Of a DNA stretch of 64,000 nt, positions 1 through 11,419 are shown in pieces. A program made the translations under genes and the position numbers. The DNA is from Cherax quadricarinatus (lineage: Eukaryota; Arthropoda; Malacostraca; Decapoda; Parastacidae). Position 1 is the first letter of the stretch; each line of letters begins with the position of its first letter. The notes beneath the pieces are model-generated. The model saw only the letters and a list, made by a program, of their open reading frames with translations, was not told the origin of the DNA and did no database searches. The stretch covers positions 29,164,907 to 29,228,906 of the forward strand of contig NC_091307.1 in assembly GCF_038502225.1 (NCBI RefSeq), in the 5' to 3' direction.

Positions 1-833
1 TGTATTCTAGTTTTCCTGGTCTCATTTGATAGAATGGAAGACATATTGCAGAAATTGAGATGATTTTGACTGGTTTTACAATGAAACGTACCTTGAATTT
101 GAGCTCAAAGTAGCAGAAATGTTCGATTTTTACCAAAGTTCAAAAGTAAACAAATCATGCTAAGAGTCCAATACACATCAACTGGTGAGTCTTAATATTC
201 TTTCACAAGTGCGCCGATATTATTTATACCATTTCTACACTAATGCAGTAGTCTGCATAACAGTAAATCTTCTATTTTTTTTGAGAATAAAAATATAAAA
301 TGGAAAGCAAAAATATAAAATGGAAAGCAAAAGAATGTAAGAGGGGCGTGGGGATGTGACTAATGAACAGAGGAAATGTTATTTTAGTGCCAGGAATGTC
401 TTTCTTGTTTATTCTGGACCCTGTTTGGAAATTGGCATGTTTTGAAATTTGTGTGAAATTGTCAAAATTGCTAAATTCTGATCACTGTATTGGATAGTTG
501 AAATTGGTAAATAGGTGGTTTCTTGTACTCATTTGATAGAAAAAATGGAGTTCTAGCGAAATAGGTATGATTTTTGTCGACTAGTACAGTGGAATTGGCT
601 GAAAATAGGGCTCAAAGTGGGCAAAATCGCTGATGCGTAAACATCGTTGAGACCGCTAACTTTGCAAGAGCATAATTCCATAAGTTTTCCATCAAATTTC
701 ATACTTTTGGTGTCATTATGATCGGGAAAAGATTCTCTATCTTTTCATGAGAAAAAATAATTTTTTTTCTTTTTTGAAATTTGGGGGACCCTGGGAAAAA
801 AGTCTCTGAGAGGGCTTGTGGACCCTGAAAAGG
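1..833 (-). mobile_element. piggyBac-type MITE, left part outside the window
   Basis: Non-coding AT-rich element ending at 833 next to a TTAA (834-837). Its terminal bases read, on the minus strand, CCTTTTCAGGGTCC, a relative of the CCCTTTGACTGTC ends seen in the complete copy at 49350-50420. The interior shares long stretches with that copy, for example the block around 20-150 and the A-rich block around 735-775. The right flank resumes CR1-like LINE coding sequence, which supports insertion at TTAA inside that LINE. No transposase is encoded. Confidence 0.7.
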
Positions 834-846
834 TTAAAAACAAATA

Positions 847-1664
847 CAGTGGTCCCTCGTTTTTTGTAATTAATCCGTTCCTGGAGGAGCTACTATAAAC
901 GAAATTTACGATTTGCGAATCAATTTTCCCCATAAGAAATAATGTAAATACAATTAATCTGTTCCTGACACTCAGAAGTATTAAAACAAAAAAATTTTTT
1001 ACATGAAATATACATGTAGTACATAAACAATACAATGTGAAATGATGAATGAAACATTAACAGCATAACACTTACCTTTATTGGAGATTCTTCTTAGTGT
1101 ATGGGAGACTGGAGAAGAGACATTGGATTGTTTACAGTTTGGAAGGGAAATCCCCTTCCAGCAACACCTCAGGTACCAATTGCTTCTCTGGAGTTGCTTC
1201 TCTTCCCTGTTTTTTAATGCCACTAGGACCACCTTGAGAGTCACTCTAGTCCTGTCTCACAAAGTAACTGTGGAGAGAGCTCTGTTTCTGGCATCTCTTT
1301 AACACTTCCCTAAAATGGCCCAAGACTTTGTCACTGTACATATTTCTCACCTTCTTTACCACAGGCTTGGCACTAGGAGCTTTCTTTGGAACCATGGTAG
1401 CTTATTTAGTACTTCCAAGCACTAAAATGAGTGGAATATTATGAAATATTTCGTAGGAGCACTTGAGGGGACCTTCACTCACTGGTAAACAATGCCAGAC
1501 TGGCTGGGAAGGGAGGCCTCCCTGGCTCACTGTGCGTACGTGTTCCGGACGAACTACTATTCGCGAGTCAACCTATGAAAAGCGAGTCCATGTTTATACG
1601 AAAATACCCCTATGATTGGCGAAATTTACGATTGCCGAGAACTACCAAAAGCGAGGGACCACTG
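847..1664 (-). mobile_element. Tigger-1, internally deleted Tigger/pogo element
   Basis: The left end reads CAGTGGTCCCTCG and the right end is its inverted complement, both beside TA (845-846 and 1665-1666). On the minus strand an ATG at 1395 opens a start like that of the other Tigger copies here (MVPKK-A-SAKPVVKKV). It is followed by the C-terminal tail seen in Tigger-5 and runs to about 1075. The DNA-binding and DDE domains between start and tail are missing, so this 818 bp copy could move only in trans. It sits in the CR1-like LINE; removing it restores that reading frame. Confidence 0.75.
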
Positions 1665-2203
1665 TATATCGCAACAGAAGAAAGATAGCCTTAGCTGAGA
1701 GATCACCGAATTACAGCAAAAACTTAGGATGTCATACCTAACAGAAGTAGCACAGTGGAACTCCAGTTTTCATACATAATCTGTTCCAGAAGGTAATTCT
1801 AAATCTGAAACATACAAAAACTGAAGCAATATTTCCCGTAAGAAACAATGTAAATACAACTAATCCATTCCAGACACCCAAAAATATTAACAAAAAATAT
1901 ATTTTTTAACTCCTTGGCTTTCAAGACCCCAAATCCTGAAGTGTGTCTGTGTTGCAAAATATTTAAAAAAAAAAAAAAATTAATTAACCCTTTGACTGTC
2001 GCGGTCGTATATACATGTCATAGGAGATACAGTGTTTGACGTATCTATACGCATAAATTCTAGCGGCTTCAAATCAAGCAGGAGAAAGCTGGTAGGCCCA
2101 CATGTGAGAGAATGGGTCTCCATGGTCAGTGTGCACCACATAAAAAAAATCGGGGAGCCAGTGGTGAATTGTGGGAATACCATTTCAGTCGTCCTTTTTC
2201 AGC

Positions 2204-2335
2204 ATGTCTAGCGGTAAGAAATATGTGACTCCCAAGCAAATCTGGGACTCTTCTCTTCCCAAGTGATGCTCTAACACAGATGGAAGTGTCATTGAAGATC
2301 AATTTCATGATTTCGAGGAGTTTGAGACCATAAGC

Positions 2336-2336
<1 letters not shown>
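2204..2336 (+). pseudogene. piggyBac transposase N-terminus (piggyBac-1)
   Basis: An ATG at 2204 opens MSSGKKYVTPKQIWDSS, which parallels the starts of the piggyBac-3 (20551) and piggyBac-2 (39597) transposases. A stop follows after about 20 codons, then recognisable sequence continues (SNTDGS, then acidic residues) until the GGA repeat begins near 2336. In this family the region is an acidic, disordered N-terminus ahead of the DDE_Tnp_1_7 core. It is not functional here. Confidence 0.7.
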
Positions 2337-3789
<1,453 letters not shown>

Positions 3790-3790
<1 letters not shown>

Positions 3791-4474
3791 GACGACGAAC
3801 AAACATTTGTCTGTCTGTCTGCCAAGCTCCCTGTCTATCCGTCTAGCTCTGTCTCAGAGAGCCACAAGACTGTGTCATCATCACGTTTACTCACATCTTC
3901 AAGCAGAGTATAGCACTTTGTCTGGATTTTTTGGGTTATCCTAGGTAATTTAAGCTATGTATACTTGTATTTATGTGTACCTGTGAGACAGAGATAGACA
4001 GACAGAGAGAAAGAGAGAGACAGATTGAAAGAGATAGAATGAGGGAGAAAGATAATTAGATAGAATGGAGGGGAAGCAGCATCCGACCCCATTGTTTTGA
4101 CAGGTGGGAGGGGGAGTGAGTAATGAGACAATATGTCATTTTGACAGCTGTGGACTCCTGACTCAAAACAATTATAAGCCACACACTCGCACCCAAGACA
4201 AGCTTGCTGAATGGTGATAATAGCAGTTTTATGAAAGTATCTAGTGACTATATATGTGTATATATATTATAGAAACCAGAAGCAAGAAGGGAAGGCAGGA
4301 ATGAAGGAAGGACTAGATGAAAGGAAGGAAAAAAGTAAGGAAGGACAGATGAAGGAATGTAGGAAGAGAGGTGGAATGCCCTCCAGGTAGCCTCCAGGTA
4401 GGAAAGGAATGAAGGAAATTAGGAAGGAAGGAATGATGACACACGACCATTTACCTAGGATAACTACATAACAC
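3790..4474. other. Simple-sequence and repeat-tail region in piggyBac-1
   Basis: Contains short TCTG repeats (3805-3860), a copy of the common TTTTTTGGGTTATCCTAGG tail (3926-3945), GAGA-rich sequence (3985-4060) and GGAA-rich sequence (4270-4440). No coding segment of the transposase is recognisable here. Confidence 0.6.
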
Positions 4475-4692
4475 AACTGCCTGCTAATACTTCGAAGAAA
4501 ACTGCTCAGACGAGGTATTTTGTCTTTGCACATAAAAAAAAACTTCCACAAAAATGCACACACACTGATTTTATGTGTGAGGAGTGTAAAACACCATTGT
4601 GTATGACACCATGTTTTATGTGTGAGGAGTCTAAAACACCACTGTGTATGACACCATGTTTCAAAGAGTTCCACAAGCTGCAGAACTTCTAG
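4475..4692 (+). pseudogene. piggyBac C-terminal cysteine-rich domain with internal duplication (piggyBac-1)
   Basis: Encodes the end of a piggyBac transposase. A KK-A-TRYFVFAHKKK segment corresponds to the RCYVCAHRKK-type motif of piggyBac-2, then MCEECKTPLCMTPCF, and finally CFKEFHKLQNF and a stop at 4690. The MCEE-SKTPLCMTPCF block occurs twice because a 45 bp unit is tandemly duplicated (starts 4569 and 4614). The cysteines normally form a cross-brace zinc-binding domain that recognises the terminal repeats. The upstream part is frame-broken. Confidence 0.75.
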
Positions 4693-5176
4693 GAATATGT
4701 TCAGTGACTGTATATTGGTATATATATTATAGAACAATAGTAATAAACAATTTTTTGTATTGTTTGTTTTTGTAAACAAGTTTTGTAAACAATATATTGA
4801 TAATTATGCTTGTGTGCTTATTGTGTTGTATACAACGAGTGTATATATGTACATTGCACCTTACTTTGGTCTCACAGGCCACGTAAGTTATGTGAAAAAA
4901 TAAAATAGTGAAAAAAACAACAAACCTTCAAATACAAGTAAACTAAAGTTTACCGGGTGAGCGGCAGTCGCCGCTGTTGCCATACGAGGCTCATTTTCTG
5001 CAAACTTCATGCCTCTATATCTGGGTAAGTACTGATGTCAAAAAAAAAATTTCGGGACTAAAACAATCAGAAAAATAATCTTAACATTTTCATAAGAAAA
5101 AATAATTTTTTTTTTTTTCGAATATTTTGCGACACCAGGAGACACTTCAGGATTGGGCCCTTCGACAGTCAAAGGG
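4693..5176 (+). other. piggyBac-1 3' flank and right terminal repeat
   Basis: AT-rich non-coding sequence between the transposase stop and the right end. It resembles the 3' flank of piggyBac-2 (32565-33040 read in reverse). No gene is seen. Confidence 0.6.
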
Positions 5177-5846
5177 CTAAAAAAGATGCCAATTTCAAAA
5201 CAGGGTCTAGAATAAACAATGCTGACATTCCTGGCACTAAAATAACATTTTCTCTGTTCATCAGTCATGTATCCATGCCCCTCTTATATTACTCTTACTT
5301 TCTAGTTTAAATTTTTGTTCACAAAAAATAGAAGATTTACTGTTATGCAGACTACTTCATTATTGTAATATGTAATTGTATGAATAATGTCAACCCATTC
5401 ATGACTGCACATTAGAATGGCTAGTTGGACACTTACTGGACAGTGACGTCATTTGTTTACTCTTGAACATCAGCAAAAATTTAACATTTCCACTACTTTG
5501 ACCTCAATTTCAAAGTTCTTTTCATCATGAACCAATCAAAATCATCTCTATTTCTGTCATATGAGATGAAGAAAATGAGAATACAACCATAAATACTATA
5601 AGAAAATACATATCAAAGTTGGCGTTTTCATCCAAAAATACGGTCAGTTTTTTTTTCTCATTATGCACTGCGTGCTACAGGATTTTTTTTATACTGCGCA
5701 CACTGACCACACAGACCCATTCTCTCGCATGTGGGCCTACCAGCTTTCTCCTGCTTGATTTGAAGCCGCTAGAATTTTAGTATATTAATACGTCAAAAAC
5801 ATTGGCTCATAAGACGTAGATATATGACACTAACAGTCAAAGGACT

Positions 5847-6250
5847 GAAGAATAACTATAGTTTTACATACAGAAAACAATGAGAAATAAATATAAAGCA
5901 CTAATGAAATGGATAAATGAACATTTAAATCACTATTACTTACCTTATCGAAGGCTCTTGTTGGGAGGAGTTTGTTTGGAGACAGGACAAAATACTTAAA
6001 TATGATGGGCTAATATCAACTCTTCAGCTTATTTATCTATCACAATTCATCTAACATGACATAATAAACAATATTAATAACATAGAAACATGATATATAC
6101 TCTAAAATGAATAAAATATGTTACGTATGTAACACTATTCCCACTGACACAAATGTACGTAATTTATAAATAAGAAATATTTACACTTTATACTGTTAAT
6201 GCTACACTTTATCGCTGGCTGGCGATAGTCTTTATCGATTCTTGCTGCTT
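5847..6250. other. Tigger-2 interior, no coding sequence
   Basis: AT-rich sequence. The block around 5938-5965 resembles the Tigger 3' sequence near the polyadenylation region (CTTACCTT...). Nothing else is recognised. Confidence 0.4.
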
Positions 6251-6372
6251 TTACCATTAAACTGTCCAAACGTAGATCTACGTTATTTTTACATGCTTTC
6301 AAATGGGGAAAATAAAGGTCAGAGTGCTACACACATGAACATAGATCTACATTTGGACAGTTTAAGGGTTAA
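6251..6372 (+). mobile_element. 122 bp MITE with TTAACCCTTAAACTGTCC ends
   Basis: A short palindromic element. The right end read in reverse is TTAACCCTTAAACTGTCC, and the left end is the same with TTAC for TTAA. Both arms carry AGATCTA. The same end type bounds 48643-51752. The TTAA targets suggest piggyBac-type mobilisation. Confidence 0.65.
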
Positions 6373-6424
6373 TATCGTACATTTCATAGAATCACTGAAG
6401 AAGGCACATTCTCCCCTCTCTCTC

Positions 6425-6470
6425 AGCCCTTTACCAAAGGGCTGGCACTAGGAACTTTCTTCGGGCCCAT
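6425..6470 (-). pseudogene. Tigger transposase start fragment (Tigger-2)
   Basis: The minus-strand ATG at 6470 gives MGPKKVPSASPLVKG then a stop. It corresponds to the first residues of the Tigger-5 protein (53924). The rest of the transposase is missing. Confidence 0.6.
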
Positions 6471-6711
6471 GGTGGCTTATTTCGCAGTCACAGTCAATAA
6501 AAAAGCACAAAAATTGCAAAATGTTTTGGATGAATGCTCACTCAACCAGTGACAAAGCTAGGCTGACAGTGTTCCCAGGCAGGTGGATGTATCTGATATT
6601 TACGATTTCCGGATTGAGGTCCAACATCCAGAACAAAATTTTGCCCAAAAAAGGGTTCTAAATCCGAAACGTTCGATATCCAGTATATGCAAAAACCAGA
6701 GTTCCACTGTA

Positions 6712-7192
6712 CAAAGGGAACAAAAAGCCATACAGGATATTGCAAGAAACCCAAAATATTTCAATTCTTATGCAAAATCCAAGCTAAGAACTACCTGTAG
6801 AACTGGACCATTATTGAGAGGAAACTCTTATACAGATGATGAACAGGAAATGAGTGAAATTCTCCAAGAACAGTATGAGTCAATGCTCAGCAACCCACTA
6901 AATAACAGCAGGGTAGAGAATGCAGAAACATTTTTTCACTCCAGCAGAAGGCTGTGCCGACCAACTGACATCAGTATGTCCCACAGATTTCAAAAAAGAA
7001 ATAGATAACATGCCCACTCACTCAGCACCTGGACCAGATTCATAGAATGCCCTATTTATAAAAAAAGTGCAAAGTACCATTACCATGAGCCCTCAGTATT
7101 CTTTGGAGAAAGAGCTTAGATCTAGGTGAAATATCAGAGACCTTAAAGAGTGCAGATATCATTCCTTTGCATAAGGGAGGTACAGTGGACCC
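6712..7192 (+). pseudogene. CR1-like LINE RT, N-terminal portion
   Basis: Translates to a segment with KAIQDIARNPKYF-SYAKSK, then a linker with SYTDD and EMSE-L-EQYE, then (frame-broken, with stops) the DMP-HSAPGPDS block and PLHKGG at the Tigger-3 joint. These match, in order, the minus-strand LINE at 22943-23800. The reading frame continues across Tigger-3 at 11418. Multiple stops and frameshifts make this a pseudogene. Confidence 0.75.
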
Positions 7193-7421
7193 TCGGTTAT
7201 CGGCTGTTCCTGTTATCGGCCAACTTGGTGATCGGCTGTTTTTTTTGGCTCCCGGTGATCGGCCATTTCGGACACGTCCGTCCGCCGGCTGGGGCCGCTT
7301 GCATGTCAGTTTGGCTGTCTCTCGGTGTGTGAGGAAGCTTCCGCTCATACATCCAAACATTTCACTTGTTTTCTATTGTTTTTCTTGAGTTTTTTGCAGT
7401 GCAACTGAGAAATAAGTAACC

Positions 7422-7502
7422 ATGGCTCAAAAGAAAGTTCCTAGTAAAGTTCCTGTGGTAAAGAAAGTGAGAAACACCATGGAATTTAAGTGTGAAATGT
7501 AG
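7422..7502 (+). pseudogene. Tigger transposase start fragment (Tigger-3)
   Basis: The ATG at 7422 encodes about 26 residues resembling the N-terminus of the Tigger-5 protein, including VVKKVRN. It then runs into a stop and the 20 bp tandem repeat. The HTH and DDE domains are absent. Confidence 0.65.
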
Positions 7503-7600
7503 CAGGCATGCAGGGAGTGTAGCAGGCATGCAGGGAGTGTAGCAGGCATGCAGGGAGTGCAGCAGGCATGCAGGAAGTGTAGCAGGCATTCCAGAAGCCA
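7501..7600 (+). repeat. 20 bp tandem repeat, five units
   Basis: The unit AGCAGGCATGCAGGGAGTGT is repeated five times with few changes inside Tigger-3, directly after the transposase stub. Confidence 0.9.
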
Positions 7601-7637
7601 GCATTAGTCTTCAATAAAGGTATGTAATAGTACTGAT

Positions 7638-10600
7638 AGTACTATTACATACGTACTGTAGGTAGTAGGTTGGTAGACAGCAACCACCCAGGGAAGTACT
7701 ACCGTCCTGCCAGATGACTGTGAAACAGAAACCTGTAACTGTTTTGCATGAAGGTAGGATTGCTGGTTTCTTTTTCTGTCTCATAAAAACGCTAGATAAC
7801 AGGGATATCTTGCTACTCCTACTTACACTTTGGTCACACTTCACAGACATGCACATGCATATATATATACAGACATCTAGGTTTTTCTCCTTTTTCTAAA
7901 TAGCTCTTCTTCTTCTTTATTTCTTCTATGGTCCATGGGGAAGTGAAAAAGAATCTTTCCTCCGTAAGCCATGCGTGTCGTATGAGGCGACTAAAATGCC
8001 AGGAGCAATGGGCTAGTAACCCCTTCTCCTGTAGACATTTACTAAAAAAGAGAAGAAGAAAAACTTTATAAAACTGGGATGCTTGAATGTGCGTGGATGT
8101 AGTGCGGATGACAAGAAACAGATGATTGCTGATGTTATGAATGAAAAGAAGTTGGAGGTCCTGGCCCTAAGCGAAACAAAGCTGAAGGGGGTAGGGGAGT
8201 TTCAGTGGGGGGAAATAAATGGGATTAAATCTGGAGTATCTGAGAGAGTTAGAGCAAAGGAAGGGGCAGCAGTAATGTTGAATGATCAGTTATGGAAGGA
8301 GAAAAGAGAATATGAATGTGTAAATTCAAGAATTATGTGGATTAAAATAAAGGTTGGATGCGAGAAGTGGGTCATAATAAGCGTGTATGCACCTGGAGAA
8401 GAGAGGAATGCAGAGGAGAGAGAGAGATTTTGGGAGATGTTAAGGGAATGTATAGGAGCCTTTGAACCAAGTGAGAGAGTAATTGTGGTAGGGGACCTGA
8501 ATGCTAAAGTAGGAGAAACTTTTAGAGAGGGTGTGGTAGGTAAGTTTGGAGTGCCAGGTGTAAATGATAATGGGAGCCCTTTGATTGAACTTTGTATAGA
8601 AAGGGGTTTAGTTATAGGTAATACATATTTTAAGAAAAAGAGGATAAATAAGCATACAAGATATGATGTAGGGCGAAATGACAGTAGTTTGTTGGATTAT
8701 GTATTGGTAGATAAAAGACTGTTGAGTAGACTTCAGGATGTACATGTTTATAGAGGGGCCACAGATATATCAGATCACTTTCTAGTCGTAGCTACACTGA
8801 GAGTAAAAGGTAGATGGGATACAAGGAGAATAGAAGCATCAGGGAAGAGAGAGGTGAAGGTTTATAAACTAAAAGAGGAGGCAGTTAGGGTAAGATATAA
8901 ACAGCTATTGGAGGATAGATGGGCTAATGAGAGCATAAGCAATGGGGTCGAAGAGGTATGGGGTAGGTTTAAAAATGTAGTGTTAGAGTGTTCAGCAGAA
9001 GTTTGTGGTTACAGGAAAGTGGGTGCGGGAGGGAAGAGGAGCGATTGGTGGAATGATGATGTAAAGAGAGTAGTAAAGGAGAAAAAGTTAGCATATGAGA
9101 AGTTTTTACAAAGTAGAAGTGATGCAAGGAGGGAAGAGTATATGGAGAAAAAGAGAGAGGTTAAGAGAGTGGTGAAGCAATGTAAAAAGAGAGCAAATGA
9201 GAGAGTGGGTGAGATGTTATCAACAAATTTTGTTGAAAATAAGAAAAAGTTTTGGAGTGAGATTAACAGGTTAAGAAAGCCTAGAGAACAAATGGATTTG
9301 TCAGTTATAAATAGGAGAGGAGAGTTATTAAATGGAGAGTTAGAGGTATTGGGAAGATGGAGGGAATATTTTGAGGAATTGTTAAATGTTGAAGATAGGG
9401 AAGCTGTGATTTCGTGTATAGGGCAAGGAGGAATAACATCTTGTAGGAGTGAAGAAGAGCCAGTTGTGAGTGTGGGGGAAGTTCGTAAGGCAGTAGGTAA
9501 AATGAAAGGGGGTAAGGCAGCCGGGATTGATGGGATAAAGATAGAAATGTTAAAAGCAGGTGGGGATGTAGTTTTGGAGTGGTTGGTGCAATTATTTAAT
9601 AAATGTATGGAAGAGGGTAAGGTACCTAGGGATTGGCAGAGAGCATGCATAGTTCCTTTGTATAAAGGCAAAGGGGATAAAAGAGAGTGCAAAAATTATA
9701 GGGGGATAAGTGTGTTGAGTATACCTGGTAAAGTGTGTGGTAGAGTTATTATTGAAAGAATTAAGAGTAAGACGGAGAATAGGATAGCAGATGAACAAGG
9801 AGGCTATAGGAAAGGTAGGGGGTGTGTGGACCAGGTGTTTACAGTGAAACATATAAGTGAACAGTATTTAGATAAGGCTAAAGAGGTCTTTGTGGCATTT
9901 ATGGATTTGGAAAAGGCGTATGACAGGGTGGATAGGGGGGCAATGTGGCAGATGTTGCAGGTGTATGGTGTAGGAGGTAGGTTACTGAAAGCAGTGAAGA
10001 GATTTTACGAGGATAGTGAGGCTCAAGTTAGAGTATGTAGGAAAGAGGGAAATTATTTCCCAGTAAAAGTAGGCCTTAGACAAGGATGTGTGATGTCACC
10101 GTGGTTGTTTAATATATTTATAGATGGGGTTGTAAGAGAAGTAAATGCGAGGGTCTTGGCAAGAGGCGTGGAGTTAAAAGATAAAGAATCACACACAAAG
10201 TGGGAGTTGTCACAGCTGCTCTTTGCTGATGACACTGTGCTCTTGGGAGATTCTGAAGAGAAGTTGCAGAGATTGGTGGATGAATTTGGTAGGGTGTGCA
10301 AAAGAAGAAAATTAAAGGTGAATACAGGAAAGAGTAAGGTTATGAGGATAACAAAAAGATTAGGTGATGAAAGATTGGATATCAGATTGGAGGGAGAGAG
10401 TATGGAGGAGGTGAATGTATTCAGATATTTGGGAGTGGACGTGTCAGCGGATGGGTCTATGAAAGATGAGGTAAATCATAGAATTGATGAGGGGAAAAGG
10501 GTGAGTGGTGCACTTAGGAGTCTGTGGAGACAAAGAACTTTGTCCTTGGAGGCAAAGAGGGGAGTGTATGAGAGTATAGTTTTACCAACGCTCTTGTATG

Positions 10601-11248
10601 GGTGTGAAGCATGGGTGATGAATGTTGCAGCGAGGAGAAGGCTGGAGGCAGTGGAGATGTCATATCTGAGGGCAATGTGTGGTGTGAATATAATGCAGAG
10701 AATTCGTAGTTTGGAAGTTAGGAGGACGTGCTGGATTACCAAAACTGTTGTCCAGAGGGCTGAGGAAGGGTTGTTGAGGTGGTTCGGACATGTAGAGAGA
10801 ATGGAGCAAAACAGAATGACTTCAAGAGTGTATCAGTCTGTAGTGGAAGGAAGGCGGGGTAGGGGTCGGCCTAGGAAAGGTTGGAGGGAGGGGGTAAAGG
10901 AGGTTTTGTGTGCGAGGGGCTTGGACTTCCAGCAGGCATGCGTGAGCGTGTTTGATAGGAGTGAATGGAGACAAATGGTTTTTAATACTTGACGTGCTGT
11001 TGGAGTGTGAGCAAAGTAACATTTATGAAGGGGTTCAGGGAAACCGGCAGGCCGGACTTGAGTCCTGGAGATGGGAAGTACAGTGCCTGCACTCTGAAGG
11101 AGGGGTGTTAATGTTGCAGTTTAAAAACTGTAGTGTAAAGCACCCTTCTGGCAAGACAGTGATGGAGCGAATGATGGTGAAAGTTTTTCTTTTTCGGGCC
11201 ACCCTGCCTTGGTGGGAATCGGCCAGTGTGATAATAAAAAAAAAAAAA
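7638..11248 (+). mobile_element. RTE-A, near-intact RTE-type LINE
   Basis: Flanked by a perfect 12 bp target duplication AATAGTACTGAT (7626-7637 and 11249-11260). It has a 5' leader of about 400 bp, one open frame for endonuclease plus reverse transcriptase, a 3' UTR with GGCCACCCTGCCTTGGTGGG, and an AATAAAAA-rich tail. Related copies lie at 28339-32492 and 33829-38203 (minus) and 43341-44636 (plus). The clean duplication and open frame make this the youngest-looking autonomous copy in the window. Confidence 0.9.
8083..10992 (+). CDS. RTE-type LINE polyprotein: AP endonuclease plus reverse transcriptase
   Basis: It nicks target DNA and copies the LINE RNA at the nick (target-primed reverse transcription). 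An EEP/APE endonuclease occupies about residues 1-240: the LSETK catalytic Glu near residue 31, VGDLNAKVG near 138, and SDHFLV near 230. The reverse transcriptase follows: NYRGIS near 532, AFMDLEKAYDRVD near 605, GLRQGCVMSPWLFN near 664, and the FADDTVLLGD active site near 714. The C-terminal region has W-GHVERM near 900 and a basic GRRGRGRPRKGW stretch. No stop interrupts it. The listed start is a TTG; the frame is open from 8035 with no ATG before the NVRG motif, so the true start is unclear. Confidence 0.9.
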   Translation: MNVRGCSADDKKQMIADVMNEKKLEVLALSETKLKGVGEFQWGEINGIKSGVSERVRAKEGAAVMLNDQLWKEKREYECVNSRIMWIKIKVGCEKWVIISVYAPGEERNAEERERFWEMLRECIGAFEPSERVIVVGDLNAKVGETFREGVVGKFGVPGVNDNGSPLIELCIERGLVIGNTYFKKKRINKHTRYDVGRNDSSLLDYVLVDKRLLSRLQDVHVYRGATDISDHFLVVATLRVKGRWDTRRIEASGKREVKVYKLKEEAVRVRYKQLLEDRWANESISNGVEEVWGRFKNVVLECSAEVCGYRKVGAGGKRSDWWNDDVKRVVKEKKLAYEKFLQSRSDARREEYMEKKREVKRVVKQCKKRANERVGEMLSTNFVENKKKFWSEINRLRKPREQMDLSVINRRGELLNGELEVLGRWREYFEELLNVEDREAVISCIGQGGITSCRSEEEPVVSVGEVRKAVGKMKGGKAAGIDGIKIEMLKAGGDVVLEWLVQLFNKCMEEGKVPRDWQRACIVPLYKGKGDKRECKNYRGISVLSIPGKVCGRVIIERIKSKTENRIADEQGGYRKGRGCVDQVFTVKHISEQYLDKAKEVFVAFMDLEKAYDRVDRGAMWQMLQVYGVGGRLLKAVKRFYEDSEAQVRVCRKEGNYFPVKVGLRQGCVMSPWLFNIFIDGVVREVNARVLARGVELKDKESHTKWELSQLLFADDTVLLGDSEEKLQRLVDEFGRVCKRRKLKVNTGKSKVMRITKRLGDERLDIRLEGESMEEVNVFRYLGVDVSADGSMKDEVNHRIDEGKRVSGALRSLWRQRTLSLEAKRGVYESIVLPTLLYGCEAWVMNVAARRRLEAVEMSYLRAMCGVNIMQRIRSLEVRRTCWITKTVVQRAEEGLLRWFGHVERMEQNRMTSRVYQSVVEGRRGRGRPRKGWREGVKEVLCARGLDFQQACVSVFDRSEWRQMVFNT

Positions 11249-11419
11249 TAATAGTACTGATTTAATTGTTAAACTTTTTTTTGTGAATGTTTTTGTGTGG
11301 AATGGATTAATTGTATTTACATTAATTCTTATGGGGAATATTATTTCGGTTTTTGGCCATTTCGGTTTTAGGTCAAGCTTCTGAAACGGATTACAGCCGA
11401 TAATCGAGGGTCCACTGTA

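Larger units (their letters stand above)
7193..11417 (+). mobile_element. Tigger-3, Tigger/pogo element opened by RTE-A
   Basis: Ends are CAGTGGACCCTCGGTTATCG on the left and a matching inverted end on the right (TTATCGGCTGTAATCC if read in reverse after the shared start), beside TA at 7191-7192 and 11418-11419. Removing it joins the LINE frame HKGG to SRALAKNYR without loss. A transposase start lies at 7422 (MAQKKVPSKVPVVKKV) but stops after 26 codons. RTE-A occupies 7638-11248. Confidence 0.85.

Noticed and set aside
7501..7600. Possible CRISPR-like array
   Set aside because: The 20 bp units are directly adjacent without spacers, in a eukaryotic transposon; it is a plain tandem repeat.
9009..10742. 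Open frames on the minus strand opposite RTE-A, and their equivalents opposite RTE-B, -C and -D
   Set aside because: They are antisense shadows of the LINE coding frame and recur in each copy only because the LINE recurs.
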